A DNA stretch of 64,000 bases from contig JAZGVH010000002.1 in NCBI GenBank assembly GCA_039889245.1, positions 2,790,001 to 2,854,000 on the forward strand, in the 5' to 3' direction. The translations under genes were made by a program, and so were the position numbers. This document shows, piece after piece, positions 28,572 to 37,574 of this stretch. The notes beneath the pieces are model-generated. The model saw only the letters and a program-made list of their open reading frames with translations. It was not told the DNA's origin and did not search any database. The DNA comes from Dermatophilaceae bacterium Soc4.6 (GTDB taxonomy: Bacteria; Actinomycetota; Actinomycetes; Actinomycetales; Dermatophilaceae). How positions within the stretch are numbered: the stretch's first letter is position 1; each line of letters starts with the position of its first letter.

Positions 28572-29903
28572 GTGAGCAGTCCACCCCCGGTCCCCCTCTC
28601 GGCCTTCTGGCACGACCTGCCGCGACCGGGCAAGTGGCTGCTCTCGACCGTGATCGTCGACTTCGTGGGCAACGGCCTGGTGCTGCCCTTCTCGGTGGTC
28701 TACCTGCACGAGGTGCGCGGCTTCCCGCTCGGCCAGGTGGGACTGCTGCTCGCGATCCCTGCGGTCGTGGGGCTGCTGGTCGTGGGCCCGGCCGGCATCG
28801 TCATCGACCGGATCGGCGCCCGGGGCGTGGTGATCGCCTCGCTGCTCGGCCAGGTCGCGGCGCAGGTGGTGCTCGCGACCGCCGGGACCCCGGTGCGGGC
28901 GGCCGTGGCGATGGTGCTGCTCGGGCTCTCCGGCGGGGTCGTGTGGCCGGCCATCAACGCCCTCGTCGCGGTCGTCGTGCCGAGCGGGCAGCGGCAGCGC
29001 TACTTCGGCGTCAACTTCACCCTGCTCAACCTCGGCATCGGCGTCGGGGGCGTGCTCGGCGGGCTCTTCGTCGACGTCCACCGGCCGGGGTCCTTTGTCG
29101 CGATCTACCTGCTCGACGCCGCGACCTACCTGGCCCCGCTGGCGATCCTGCTGGGGCCGCTGCGGCACGTCTCCGGGCGGGTGCCTCGTCCGAGCCGGCC
29201 GCTGGATGCTGAGCCCGCGGGCGGCACGACCTACCTCGCGCTGCTGCGGGACCGGTCGGTGGCCCCGGTGCTGTTGCTGACCTTCGTCGCGTCGTTCGTC
29301 GGCTACGGGCAGCTGAGCACCGGCATACCGGCCTTCGGGCGGGCGCAGGCGCAGATCTCCACCCAGGTGCTGGGGTGGGCGTTCGCCGCCAACACCCTGG
29401 TCATCGTCGTGCTCCAGCTGCTGGTTCTGCAACGCATCGAGGGACGCCGACGCACCCGGCTGCTGGTGCTGATGAGCGGGATCTGGGTGGTGGCCTTCCT
29501 GGCGCTCGGCGCGTCCGGTCTCGCGTCGGGGTCACTGCTGGGGGCCCTGCTCTTCGGGGCGTGCCTGTCGGTCTTCGGTCTCGGCGAGACCCTCTACCAG
29601 CCCACCGCTCCGGCGATGGTCAACGACCTCGCTCCCGACCACCTGCGGGGCCGCTACAACGCGCTGATGAGCATCGCCTGGCAGCTCGCCTCGGTGGTGG
29701 GCCCGCCCGTCGCCGGGCTGCTCATCGGGCGGGGCTGGGCCACGGCCTACATCGGCCTGCTCGTCGGCGGGTGCGCCCTCGTCGCCGTGCTCGCGCTCGC
29801 GGTGGAGCGGCGGGTGCCGCCGCACGTCAACGGCGTGCGCCCGCCGCCGCTGGTGCCGGCGGGTGGGGCGGACGAGCGCCCCGCAGGGTCGGGCTATGCT
29901 TGA
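28572..29903 (+). CDS. MFS transporter
   Basis: A 443-residue 12-helix transporter. The helix 2-3 loop region IDRIGARGV and the middle LAPDHLRGRYNALM (helix 10 loop) fit the DHA1/MFS_1 exporters. The GTG at 28572 avoids overlap with the tRNA, which an earlier start would require. The SRP RNA begins right after its stop. No regulator adjoins; substrate unknown. Confidence 0.88.
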   Translation: MSSPPPVPLSAFWHDLPRPGKWLLSTVIVDFVGNGLVLPFSVVYLHEVRGFPLGQVGLLLAIPAVVGLLVVGPAGIVIDRIGARGVVIASLLGQVAAQVVLATAGTPVRAAVAMVLLGLSGGVVWPAINALVAVVVPSGQRQRYFGVNFTLLNLGIGVGGVLGGLFVDVHRPGSFVAIYLLDAATYLAPLAILLGPLRHVSGRVPRPSRPLDAEPAGGTTYLALLRDRSVAPVLLLTFVASFVGYGQLSTGIPAFGRAQAQISTQVLGWAFAANTLVIVVLQLLVLQRIEGRRRTRLLVLMSGIWVVAFLALGASGLASGSLLGALLFGACLSVFGLGETLYQPTAPAMVNDLAPDHLRGRYNALMSIAWQLASVVGPPVAGLLIGRGWATAYIGLLVGGCALVAVLALAVERRVPPHVNGVRPPPLVPAGGADERPAGSGYA

Positions 29904-29905
29904 GC

Positions 29906-29996
29906 CCGGCACCCCGCGTGGTGGTACCTCACCGAACTCCCCCAGGGCAGGAATGCAGCAAGGGCAGGTGGGCTCTTCCAGGTACGTGGGGTGTCT
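29906..29996 (+). ncRNA. ffs: Bacterial small SRP RNA (4.5S)
   Basis: The invariant SRP tip GGGCAGGAATGCAGCAAGGGCA (given here as the tetraloop region near 29944-29965) and the flanking ACCTCACCGAACTCCCCC and GGTGGGCTCT arms are plain. Outer pairing is GCACCCCGCGT with ACGTGGGGTGT. The RNA binds Ffh to target membrane proteins. Ends are approximate. Confidence 0.9.
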
Positions 29997-30057
29997 TCGT
30001 CTGCCCCCGTGTCCCCCCGGGCCACCCGAGTGCCCGCGGCGTCAGTCGCCCGCGGTG

Positions 30058-31374
30058 TCAGTTGTCGGGGGCACTGAACACACCCTGCTGGTCGGCGAGC
30101 ACCGCCCGGGCGTCCTGCGCCGACAGGCGGGCGCTGGCGACCGCGTCGAGGAGCCGGAACAGCTCGCGGGTGTCGATGACCAGCCCGCCTCGGTGGGCGA
30201 AGGAGGCGATGTCCTCCGGGCCGGCCCACACGAGGCCGGGACGCTCGTCGGGCTCGATGTCGAGGAACTGGTTGACCACCAGCCACTGCCGGTGCGGCAT
30301 CGTGCCCTCGCGCCGCAGGTGCCGGGCCGCGTGCTCGGCCACCATGACGAGGTCGGTGAGCTCGGCCGGACCGGCGTAGCCCACGACGTCGAGCAGGACG
30401 TGCTGCTGCGGCTCCTCGGGGGCGGTGAGGCTGAAGTCCTCGACGACGCGCACCCCGTCGACCACCCGTCCCTCGTCGACGCCGGCCACGGCGAAGCCGA
30501 GATCGGTGAAGCCGGCCACGGTGGCCTCGACCAGGTCGCCGCCGGCGCGGGTGAGGAGCCGGCGGGCGCCCTGCTCGGCCTCCTCGGCAGCGGCCTGCAC
30601 CGCGGCCTCCAGGGCCTGCTCCTGCTCCTCGAGGTACTCCATCATCTTGTCCCGTCGCGTGCGCAGCGCCGCCAGCTCGGCCCGGGCCGCCCGTTCCTTC
30701 GGGGTGGACCACCGCTCGCGGGCGAGCCACGGGTCGCGGCGGGTGAAGCGGGTCTCGTCGTCGGCGCGCCACGACTCGAGCGCTGCGGCCAGCCACCGCT
30801 CGGGACGCTCGGAGCGGTAGGGCACTGCCCAGCACCAGCCACCCCGCGCCCGCGGGAAGGCGCCCACGAGCAGGTGCCCGTCGGTGTCGGTGACCAGGGG
30901 CAGGCAGGTGCTCGTCGCCCCCTCACCGAGGTCGCGTCCGGGGAAGGAGAACCCGTAGGACGGTCGCGGCCTGGCGACCTCCTGCAGGTAGGGGCGCGCC
31001 GGCTGGCTCGCCAGCCACGGCACGGCCTCCCGGGCCAGCAGGTCGTGCAGGACCGGGGGCAGGTCGGGGTTGACGTGCATGGTCGGGCTGGGCTGGCGTC
31101 CGGAGAACTGCATCGTCGCCTGGTGCCCGGGCATCCGCCCCATGCCGGGGCTGTCGAAGGCGATGACGCGCACGCTCTCGGGGATCGCCGGGGGCAGCTC
31201 CACCCCCTCGACCACGAGCACGTCCCAGTCGGCGGCCCGCAGCCCGTCGAGGCTGTCGCCCGGCATGACGTGCGAGGCCCCGGCCAGCTCCCGCATCCGC
31301 TGCAGCCGGGGGTCGTCGGCGTCGAAGCCCCGGAAGAGGACCTGGGGGTGCCGCAGCGCGTTGATGGTCGTCAC
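30058..31374 (-). CDS. Unknown protein with a degenerate nuclease-like C-terminal domain
   Basis: A 438-residue soluble protein. A central coiled coil (about 255-300, EYLEEQEQALEAAVQAAAEE) joins a poorly recognised N-terminal half to a C-terminal domain with EDFSLTA, HVLLDVVGYAGPAELTDLV, WLVVNQFLDIEPDERP and GGLVIDTRELFRLLDAV. That pattern resembles a PD-(D/E)XK-type fold in which the usual EVKGY is replaced by DVVGY, losing the lysine. GTG 31374 is preferred because TAGATT lies 7 bases before it. Confidence 0.55.
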   Translation of the reverse strand: MTTINALRHPQVLFRGFDADDPRLQRMRELAGASHVMPGDSLDGLRAADWDVLVVEGVELPPAIPESVRVIAFDSPGMGRMPGHQATMQFSGRQPSPTMHVNPDLPPVLHDLLAREAVPWLASQPARPYLQEVARPRPSYGFSFPGRDLGEGATSTCLPLVTDTDGHLLVGAFPRARGGWCWAVPYRSERPERWLAAALESWRADDETRFTRRDPWLARERWSTPKERAARAELAALRTRRDKMMEYLEEQEQALEAAVQAAAEEAEQGARRLLTRAGGDLVEATVAGFTDLGFAVAGVDEGRVVDGVRVVEDFSLTAPEEPQQHVLLDVVGYAGPAELTDLVMVAEHAARHLRREGTMPHRQWLVVNQFLDIEPDERPGLVWAGPEDIASFAHRGGLVIDTRELFRLLDAVASARLSAQDARAVLADQQGVFSAPDN

Positions 31375-31418
31375 GCTCACGAATCTAGAGGGTGCCCAGG
31401 CGGTGGACCGGCCGCGGC

Positions 31419-32837
31419 TCAGCTCCGGTGGGCGTCGGTGAGGGTCCGCACCCGGCGCAGGCCCCACGTCAGGAGAAGGTAGCCGCCGAGCACCAGCGCG
31501 ACCGGGGCCTGCGTCCGCAGAGCGCTCGAGGTGAGCATCGCGGTCACCGCCGTGCCGACGACGGCGGGGGACAGCAGCGGCACGGAGTACCACAGCGCGG
31601 TCGTGCCGATGCCTCGTCCGGGCGCGAAGACCGCTGCCGGCGGCAGCCCACGGAAGGCGGCCATGAGCTGCCCGCCGAGCAGCGGCGCGACCATGACGAC
31701 GGCCCACGCGACGCCGAGCGCAGCCACCCCGCCCGACACCGACGCCGCGGCGCCGACGGCGAGCGCCGTGACGGCATACAGGGCGGTCGGCGCGACGAGG
31801 TGCGCGAGCGCCTCGGTGCGGGCGCTCAGGCCGATGAGGGGCGGGGTGCCGGCGTTGTCACCCTGCATCCGCAGCCCCTCGCACCACTGCCCGATGCCGA
31901 GGTAGCCGACGAGCAGCGCGGCGAGCGCGACGACGCTCGGCACGCCCGGGGTCGCGGCATGCGCCAGCCCGTAGGCCGCCGTGCCCGACAGCACGACCCC
32001 CGTCACCAGCGCGCCGGGGGCGCGGCGCAGGCCGAGCACGTCGCGCAGCACGAGGGTGAGCACCGGTCCGTGGGCCCGCAGCCGCGTGCGGCGCGCGCGG
32101 GTCGTGGGCGAGGCGACCTCGAGGCGGACGGCGCGCAGGTCGCCCGCCAGGACCCCCCCGCCGATGGTCACCGACCTGGCGGACTGGGCGCGAAGGGCCG
32201 GCAGGCGCAGCCCGCGCAGGGCCGGGCCGCCCCGCAGGAACACGTCGAGGCCGGCGAGGGGGTGGACGCCACCGCCGCGGCCGCGGTCGGCCGTGAGGGC
32301 GGCGTGCACCTGGCCGTGCAGCCACGCCCCGGTCACCAGCAGGCCGATGACGAGGCCGAGGGCCACGGCGGGCAGGAGCACGACGGGCCCGGTGACCTGG
32401 GCGATGGCCAGGCCCGCGCCGACGACGAGACCGGTGAGCAGGCCGCCGACCAGACCTCCGGTCAGGCCCAGGCGCCACCAGCGACGCAGCACCACGTAGC
32501 GGTCGAGCGGGCTCGACGCGACGTGGTCGAGATAGGGCAGCTCGGGCACGACCGGGCCGCGCACGGCACCGGCCCGCACCGCGAGGGCGAGCAGGGCGAC
32601 GACCAGCACGAGCCCGGCGACGAGCCCGCGGCCCCCCGAGAGGTGGTCGGCCATCCACTGGGGGTCGAGAAAGCGGAACAGCTGCTGCGAGGCGGGCACG
32701 CCGTAGGCGCCGGCGATGATGACCGCGACGTAGACCACGTAGACGGCGTTGCCCTCGCCCTGGTGCTCCTCGCCGGTGATGACGCGGCGCGCAGCGGCGA
32801 GCCTGCGCCGGTCGGTGGTGGCGTCGGCCTCGCTCAC
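31419..32837 (-). CDS. Multi-pass membrane protein, likely ABC permease partner
   Basis: A 472-residue protein with about ten membrane helices, beginning with a soluble 35-residue N-terminus. The start overlaps the stop of the ATPase gene (ATGA), so it is almost certainly the transmembrane part of an ABC transporter with that ATPase. Family cannot be named more exactly; the cargo is unknown. Confidence 0.7.
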   Translation of the reverse strand: MSEADATTDRRRLAAARRVITGEEHQGEGNAVYVVYVAVIIAGAYGVPASQQLFRFLDPQWMADHLSGGRGLVAGLVLVVALLALAVRAGAVRGPVVPELPYLDHVASSPLDRYVVLRRWWRLGLTGGLVGGLLTGLVVGAGLAIAQVTGPVVLLPAVALGLVIGLLVTGAWLHGQVHAALTADRGRGGGVHPLAGLDVFLRGGPALRGLRLPALRAQSARSVTIGGGVLAGDLRAVRLEVASPTTRARRTRLRAHGPVLTLVLRDVLGLRRAPGALVTGVVLSGTAAYGLAHAATPGVPSVVALAALLVGYLGIGQWCEGLRMQGDNAGTPPLIGLSARTEALAHLVAPTALYAVTALAVGAAASVSGGVAALGVAWAVVMVAPLLGGQLMAAFRGLPPAAVFAPGRGIGTTALWYSVPLLSPAVVGTAVTAMLTSSALRTQAPVALVLGGYLLLTWGLRRVRTLTDAHRS

Positions 32838-33502
32838 GCCGGCTCGATGTCGACGACCCGGTCGGCGATCGCCTCGGTCAGCTCGGGGTCGTGGCAGGCC
32901 ACGACGAGGGAGGTGCCCTGCTGCTTGCGCCCGACGAGCAGGTGACCGAGCAGGGCCCGCTTGTGGGTGTCGAGGCGCTGCTCGGGCTCGTCGAGCAGCA
33001 GGACCTCGCTGGGTCGGCCGAGCACGAGGGCGAGGTGGAAGAGCTGCTGCTGGCCCGACGACAGCTCGTGGGGGAAGCGGTCGTCGAGGTGGTCGATCTC
33101 GAGCGAGGCCAGCAGCGCGAGCGCCCGCTCATCGGCACCGTCGCCGCGCCCCCAGGTCGCGTCGACGAGCACGAGGTGGTCGACGAGCGTCAGGTCGCGG
33201 TAGGACGTCGGTGCCCCGACGAGGGACGCGAGCGCGCGGCGGCAGGTCGGGTCGCGCTCGTCGACCGTGCGCCCCTGCAGCGTGACCGTGCCGGTCGTCG
33301 GCTCGGTCGTGCCCGACAGCAGCCGCATGAGGGTGGTCTTGCCGCTGCCGTTCTCCCCGCGCAGGACGAGGCACTGGCCGGGGGCGACCGAGACGCTGAC
33401 GGGGGCCAGCAGGGGCAGGTCGTCGACCGACTTGCTCACCCCGGCGGCGACGAGGGTGGGCTCCGGGCCCTTCGGGCGTGCGGCCTTGGGTGACCTGCTC
33501 AT
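32834..33502 (-). CDS. ABC transporter ATP-binding protein
   Basis: A 222-residue ATPase with Walker A GENGSGKTT, signature LSSGQQQ, Walker B LLLDEPEQ and a switch His in ACHDPEL. ATG 33502 has GAGAGGA upstream; the longer N-terminal extension is unsupported. It pairs with the permease by a 4-bp overlap. Direction (export or import) is not shown by sequence; no binding protein is present, favouring export. Confidence 0.93.
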   Translation of the reverse strand: MSRSPKAARPKGPEPTLVAAGVSKSVDDLPLLAPVSVSVAPGQCLVLRGENGSGKTTLMRLLSGTTEPTTGTVTLQGRTVDERDPTCRRALASLVGAPTSYRDLTLVDHLVLVDATWGRGDGADERALALLASLEIDHLDDRFPHELSSGQQQLFHLALVLGRPSEVLLLDEPEQRLDTHKRALLGHLLVGRKQQGTSLVVACHDPELTEAIADRVVDIEPA

Positions 33503-33690
33503 CGTGGTCCTCTCACCGGCGGCAGTGCTCGCAGTGTGCCATCCGCCGGCCGTGAGCTTCCTGTGAGGCCGGGATCGGCGGCACGTTCCGCGGTGGGCTG
33601 CTTCACTGGTGGTGTCCACCCCGACCCCGGTGGTCACCGCAGCCCGCGACGGCAGGTCAGCTCAGGCCACGTCGCGCTCGAGGAGGACCG

Positions 33691-34137
33691 ATGCCCACGC
33701 GTACCGCGCACACCCTGTGGACCGGCACGCTCGAGCGGGGGCAGGGCGTCGTCGAGGTCGACTCCGACAGCCCCGACTACGTCACGGTCGCCGGTCGCCT
33801 GGCCGACGACGCCGACGGCATGGCCGGCCCCGAGGAGTTCCTCGCCGCCTCCCACTCCTCCTGCTACGCGATCCACCTCGCGTGGATGATCACCCAGGCT
33901 GGTGGCACGCCGACCACCCTGGGGGTGCGCGTCGACATCACTCTCGGCTCCGATCCCGAGGGGGGTCTCCGCGTCGTACGCAGTGCCATCACCCTGCGCG
34001 GTGGGGCCGAGGGGCTGACCGACGAGCGGTTCCGTGAGCTGGCCGAGGGCGCGCGGAGCGACTGCGTGATCAGCAAGGCCCTCGGCGGCCGGGTCGAGAT
34101 CACGCTGGACGTCGAGACCGGGTCCGTCACGGTCTGA
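33691..34137 (+). CDS. OsmC-family peroxiredoxin
   Basis: A 148-residue thiol peroxidase with the two family cysteines, Cys58 (SHSSCYAIHL) and Cys125 (ARSDCVISKAL), and EEFLAASHSS. It reduces organic hydroperoxides. AGGAGG stands 6 bases ahead of the ATG. It is divergent from the ABC operon. Confidence 0.95.
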   Translation: MPTRTAHTLWTGTLERGQGVVEVDSDSPDYVTVAGRLADDADGMAGPEEFLAASHSSCYAIHLAWMITQAGGTPTTLGVRVDITLGSDPEGGLRVVRSAITLRGGAEGLTDERFRELAEGARSDCVISKALGGRVEITLDVETGSVTV

Positions 34138-34168
34138 GTCCTCGCCGACAGGGGGGGCGGGTCACCGC

Positions 34169-34291
34169 TCAGCCCGGCGCGAGCGTGAGCGCCCTGGTGC
34201 GCGCGTCGACCAGGGTGGCCACCCACACCACGAGGGCGGCGACGACGACACGGCCTGCGCTGCCCAGCGCAGGCCGCCCTGGCGGTGTCAC
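34169..34291 (-). CDS. Possible tiny membrane protein divergent from dnaX
   Basis: A 40-codon frame (GTG start) that codes one hydrophobic helix (VVVAALVVWVATLVDA) and a basic tail. No clear ribosome site is present and no family is known, so it may be chance; it is listed because the gap between osmC and dnaX otherwise holds only an inverted repeat. Confidence 0.25.
   Translation of the reverse strand: MTPPGRPALGSAGRVVVAALVVWVATLVDARTRALTLAPG
34252..34275. repeat. 24-base near-perfect palindrome before dnaX
   Basis: Arms GGCCTGCGCTG and CAGCGCAGGCC (11 bp each, perfect) are separated by only CC. It may be a terminator for osmC or a protein-binding site. Confidence 0.7.
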
Positions 34292-34314
34292 CGGAGGCGG
34301 TTAGGCTGCGGCAG

Positions 34315-36657
34315 GTGACCACAGCCCTCTACCGCCGCTACCGGCCCGAGAGCTTCGCCGAGGTCATCGGTCAGGAGCACGTGACCGGTCCGCTGATGCA
34401 GGCCCTGCGCAGCGGCCGCATCAACCACGCCTACCTGTTCAGTGGCCCCCGCGGCTGCGGCAAGACGACGAGCGCGCGCATCCTGGCCCGCTGCCTCAAC
34501 TGCGAGCAGGGGCCGACGCCCACCCCCTGTGGGGTGTGCGACTCGTGCGTGGCGCTCGCCCGCGGCGGGCCGGGCTCGGTCGACGTCATCGAGATCGACG
34601 CCGCGAGCCACGGCGGCGTCGACGACGCGCGCGACCTGCGCGAGCGCGCCTCCTACGCTCCGGCGAGCAGCCGCTACAAGGTCTACATCATCGACGAGGC
34701 GCACATGGTGACCCCGCAGGGCTTCAACGCCCTGCTCAAGATCGTCGAGGAGCCGCCCGAGCACGTGAAGTTCGTCTTCGCGACGACCGAGCCCGAGAAG
34801 GTGATCGGCACCATCCGCTCGCGCACGCACCACTACCCCTTCCGGCTGGTGCCGCCGGCGGCCCTGACGACCTACATGCAGGGCCTGTGCGACCAGGAGG
34901 GCGTCACCGTCGCCCACGGCGTGCTCGGTTTCGTGGTGCGCGCCGGCGGCGGGTCGGTGCGCGACTCGCTCTCGGTGCTCGACCAGCTGATCGCCGGGTC
35001 GACCGACGAGGGCCTCACCTACGAGATGGCGGCGTCTCTGCTCGGCTTCACCGACGGTGAGCTGATCGACGCCACGGTCGACGCCTTCGCCGCGGGTGAC
35101 GGGGCGGCCGTCTTCGCCCAGATCGACCGCGTCGTCGAGTCGGGCCACGACCCGCGGCGGTTCGTCGAGGACCTGCTCGAGCGGTTGCGTGACCTCATCG
35201 TCGTGGCGGCCGTGCCCGACGGGGCAGGAGCCGTGCTGCGGGGCGTCCCCGAGGGCCAGCTCGACCGGATGCGTGGCCAGGCGGCCCGCTTCGGCAACGG
35301 CGGTCTGTCGCGCGCCGCCGACATCGTCAACACCGGGCTCACCGAGATGACCGGCGCCACGGCGCCCCGGCTGCAGCTCGAGCTGATCTGCGCGCGCATC
35401 CTGCTGCCTGCTGCCTCGGGTGAGCAGGGGTATGCCGCGCGGCTCGACCGCATCGAGCGTCGCCTCGAGGTCGGGGGGGGCGCGGGGGCGCGCGGATCGG
35501 GAGAGCCGCCGCCGCCGCAGTCGCCGCCGCAGTCGCCGCCGCAGTCGCCGCCGCGGCCCGCCGGCGAGACGGGTGAGCCCCAGCGGCGGGCTTCTGCTCC
35601 CGAGACCCCTCCGGCGGGCTCAGCCGCCCCGCCCCAGACAGCCGCCCCAGCCACCCCGCCTTCCTCGTCTCCTCCTCCGGATCCTCCGGCTCCTCCGGTC
35701 GAGCCGACCGCGGCGGCCGGGCCGCGGGAGACGAGCCTGCACGTGGAGGAGCGCACGAGCTCTCCCGCCCCGGGTCCGGCTGTCGGAGGCCTCGACGTCA
35801 TGGCGATCCGTCGGGTCTGGCCCGACGTGCTGGCCCGGATCTTCTCGATGCGCCGGGCGACGTGGACCTTCGTCTCGCAGCACGCCCAGGTGCAGGAGTA
35901 CGACGGGCGCCGTCTCGTGCTCGGGATCGCCACGGTGGGTCTGGCCAACACCTTCCGCCAGGGCAACCACGCCGAGCTGGTGCGTCAGGCTCTCATCGAC
36001 GAGATCGGCCTCGACGTCGTCGTCGAGGGTGTGCCCGCCAGTGACGTGCCGCCGCCGAGGGAGTTCCCCCTGCCCGCCGACGACGGCGGGCCCTCCCGCG
36101 ACGAGGGCGGCGCGCGTCATGGTGATCAGGCGGGAGACCGGTCGACGCCCGGCGCCTCGTCCGGTGGGGCGCAGCCGCGCCCTTTTGACCGCTCCCCGAG
36201 CGGGGAGAACCCTCCGGCCGACTCGGCACCTCGACCGGTGCCACGTGCCGTCACGCCAGCCGCGGGGGGACCACCGGTGCCCGGCGGCTCCGGCGACGCC
36301 CGTCCTGACTGGGGCGCCTCGCCCGCGAGCCCGGGACCCGACTGGGCCTCGGCTCCGTCCTCGGCGCCGAGGCCCGCAGCTCCCGCGCCCGAGGTGTCGG
36401 GCCCTACCGGCCTGACCTCCGGTGAGGCGTCGGTCCAGGCTGCAGGTGTGCGCGAGGAGCTGGCCCGGGTGCGTCGCGTGGCCGCCGAACGAGTCTCGGC
36501 CGACCCGGGCGCCGGTGGCGAGGCGGTGACGCCGGTGGTGACCCGCGACGAGGACGCCAGCCCCGACGACGAGGACTTCGCCGAGTCGGGCAAGGTCGGG
36601 CGCGAGGTCATCGAGCGCGTCCTGGGTGGCCGCTTCCTGGGGGACTTCGAGGACTGA
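34315..36657 (+). CDS. dnaX: DNA polymerase III tau/gamma subunit
   Basis: Clamp-loader ATPase. 780 residues: AAA+ domain with Walker A GPRGCGKTT at 44-52, a four-Cys zinc module (CLNCEQGPTPTPCGVCDSC), DEAHMV, sensor 1 and the C-terminal collar (to about 370), then a long disordered Pro/Ala/Ser region with in-frame 12-bp repeats (PPQS units) and a conserved block near 500-560 (RRVWPDVLARIFSMRRATW). GTG at 34315 with TAGGCT 7 bases before it. No gamma frameshift site is obvious. Confidence 0.96.
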   Translation: MTTALYRRYRPESFAEVIGQEHVTGPLMQALRSGRINHAYLFSGPRGCGKTTSARILARCLNCEQGPTPTPCGVCDSCVALARGGPGSVDVIEIDAASHGGVDDARDLRERASYAPASSRYKVYIIDEAHMVTPQGFNALLKIVEEPPEHVKFVFATTEPEKVIGTIRSRTHHYPFRLVPPAALTTYMQGLCDQEGVTVAHGVLGFVVRAGGGSVRDSLSVLDQLIAGSTDEGLTYEMAASLLGFTDGELIDATVDAFAAGDGAAVFAQIDRVVESGHDPRRFVEDLLERLRDLIVVAAVPDGAGAVLRGVPEGQLDRMRGQAARFGNGGLSRAADIVNTGLTEMTGATAPRLQLELICARILLPAASGEQGYAARLDRIERRLEVGGGAGARGSGEPPPPQSPPQSPPQSPPRPAGETGEPQRRASAPETPPAGSAAPPQTAAPATPPSSSPPPDPPAPPVEPTAAAGPRETSLHVEERTSSPAPGPAVGGLDVMAIRRVWPDVLARIFSMRRATWTFVSQHAQVQEYDGRRLVLGIATVGLANTFRQGNHAELVRQALIDEIGLDVVVEGVPASDVPPPREFPLPADDGGPSRDEGGARHGDQAGDRSTPGASSGGAQPRPFDRSPSGENPPADSAPRPVPRAVTPAAGGPPVPGGSGDARPDWGASPASPGPDWASAPSSAPRPAAPAPEVSGPTGLTSGEASVQAAGVREELARVRRVAAERVSADPGAGGEAVTPVVTRDEDASPDDEDFAESGKVGREVIERVLGGRFLGDFED

Positions 36658-36823
36658 CCCAGCGCGTGGGTCCGGGAACCGGGCGTGGGCCCGACCTACT
36701 CGCGTTCACCCTCCCGCGTACGCGCCCCACCTGGTGCTCAAGGTGCCACCCCGTGAGCCGTCGCCGCTCGGAGGCGACCTCGGTCGGCGCGGGGGCACCG
36801 CTCGGGGCGACTAGGGTCGCCCC

Positions 36824-37510
36824 ATGTTCTACCGGGCTGGCCACCTCGTGCTGAAGCCGCTCACCCACGCCCTGTGGCGCCCCCGCATCACCGGCACCGA
36901 GCACGTGCCGCCCACCGGCGGCGTGATCCTGGCCAGCAACCACTTCTCCTTCATCGACTCCTTCACCATCCCCCTCGCTGCCCCCCGGCAGGTGCACTTC
37001 CTGGCCAAGGACGACTACTGGGGCGGGTCCGGGCCGGTCGCCGCTGCCCGGCGCGGGTTCATGACGTCGATGGGGGCGATCCCGGTCAACCGGCGCTCGT
37101 CACGTGCGGCGCAGGAGTCGCTCGACGCCGCGCTCGAGGTCCTGCGGGCGGGCGGCGCCTTCGGCATCTACCCGGAGGGGACCCGCTCGCGCGACGGCCG
37201 TCTCTACCGTGGCCGCACCGGGGTGGCCTTCCTCGCGCTCACCGCCGGCGTCCCGATCGTGCCGGTCGCCCTCTCGGGCACGGCCGACGTGCAGCCGATC
37301 GGCTCTCGCCTGCCGCGCCTCGCGCGGCTGGGGGTCGCCTTCGGCCCGGCCATCCACGTCACCGAGCGCTACCAGGGGGTGCCGCAGGGGAAGGCGCGGC
37401 GCCAGGTCACCGACGAGGTGATGGCCGCGATCGCCGCGCTGTCGGGCCAGGAGTTCGCCGGCGACTACAACGAGCTGCCATCCGACAGTGGCCCGGCGAT
37501 CGCGACCTGA
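36824..37510 (+). CDS. 1-acyl-sn-glycerol-3-phosphate acyltransferase (PlsC-like)
   Basis: A 228-residue acyltransferase for lysophosphatidate or a related acceptor. The HX4D motif is NHFSFID (39-45), the second block is GAIPVNRRS, and YPEGTRSRDGR is block III. One membrane-associated segment sits at the N-terminus. TAGGGT is 6 bases before the ATG (leaderless). Confidence 0.92.
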   Translation: MFYRAGHLVLKPLTHALWRPRITGTEHVPPTGGVILASNHFSFIDSFTIPLAAPRQVHFLAKDDYWGGSGPVAAARRGFMTSMGAIPVNRRSSRAAQESLDAALEVLRAGGAFGIYPEGTRSRDGRLYRGRTGVAFLALTAGVPIVPVALSGTADVQPIGSRLPRLARLGVAFGPAIHVTERYQGVPQGKARRQVTDEVMAAIAALSGQEFAGDYNELPSDSGPAIAT

Positions 37511-37528
37511 GCACCGGAACGGCTCTTG

Positions 37529-37568
37529 TTGCGACTTGGTTGCAATAAATCGATTGCCTGCTTATGGT
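37529..37568 (+). promoter_or_regulatory. Nickel-type promoter with Nur box
   Basis: TTGCGA-CTTGG-TTGCAA (37529-37545) matches the Nur nickel-repressor consensus tTGCaa-N5-ttGCAA. TTGCAA (37540-37545) also serves as a -35, 17 bases from -10 TATGGT (37563-37568), so bound Nur would block the permease gene. The -10 lies 6 bases before the start codon. Confidence 0.7.
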
Positions 37569-37574
37569 CAGCAG

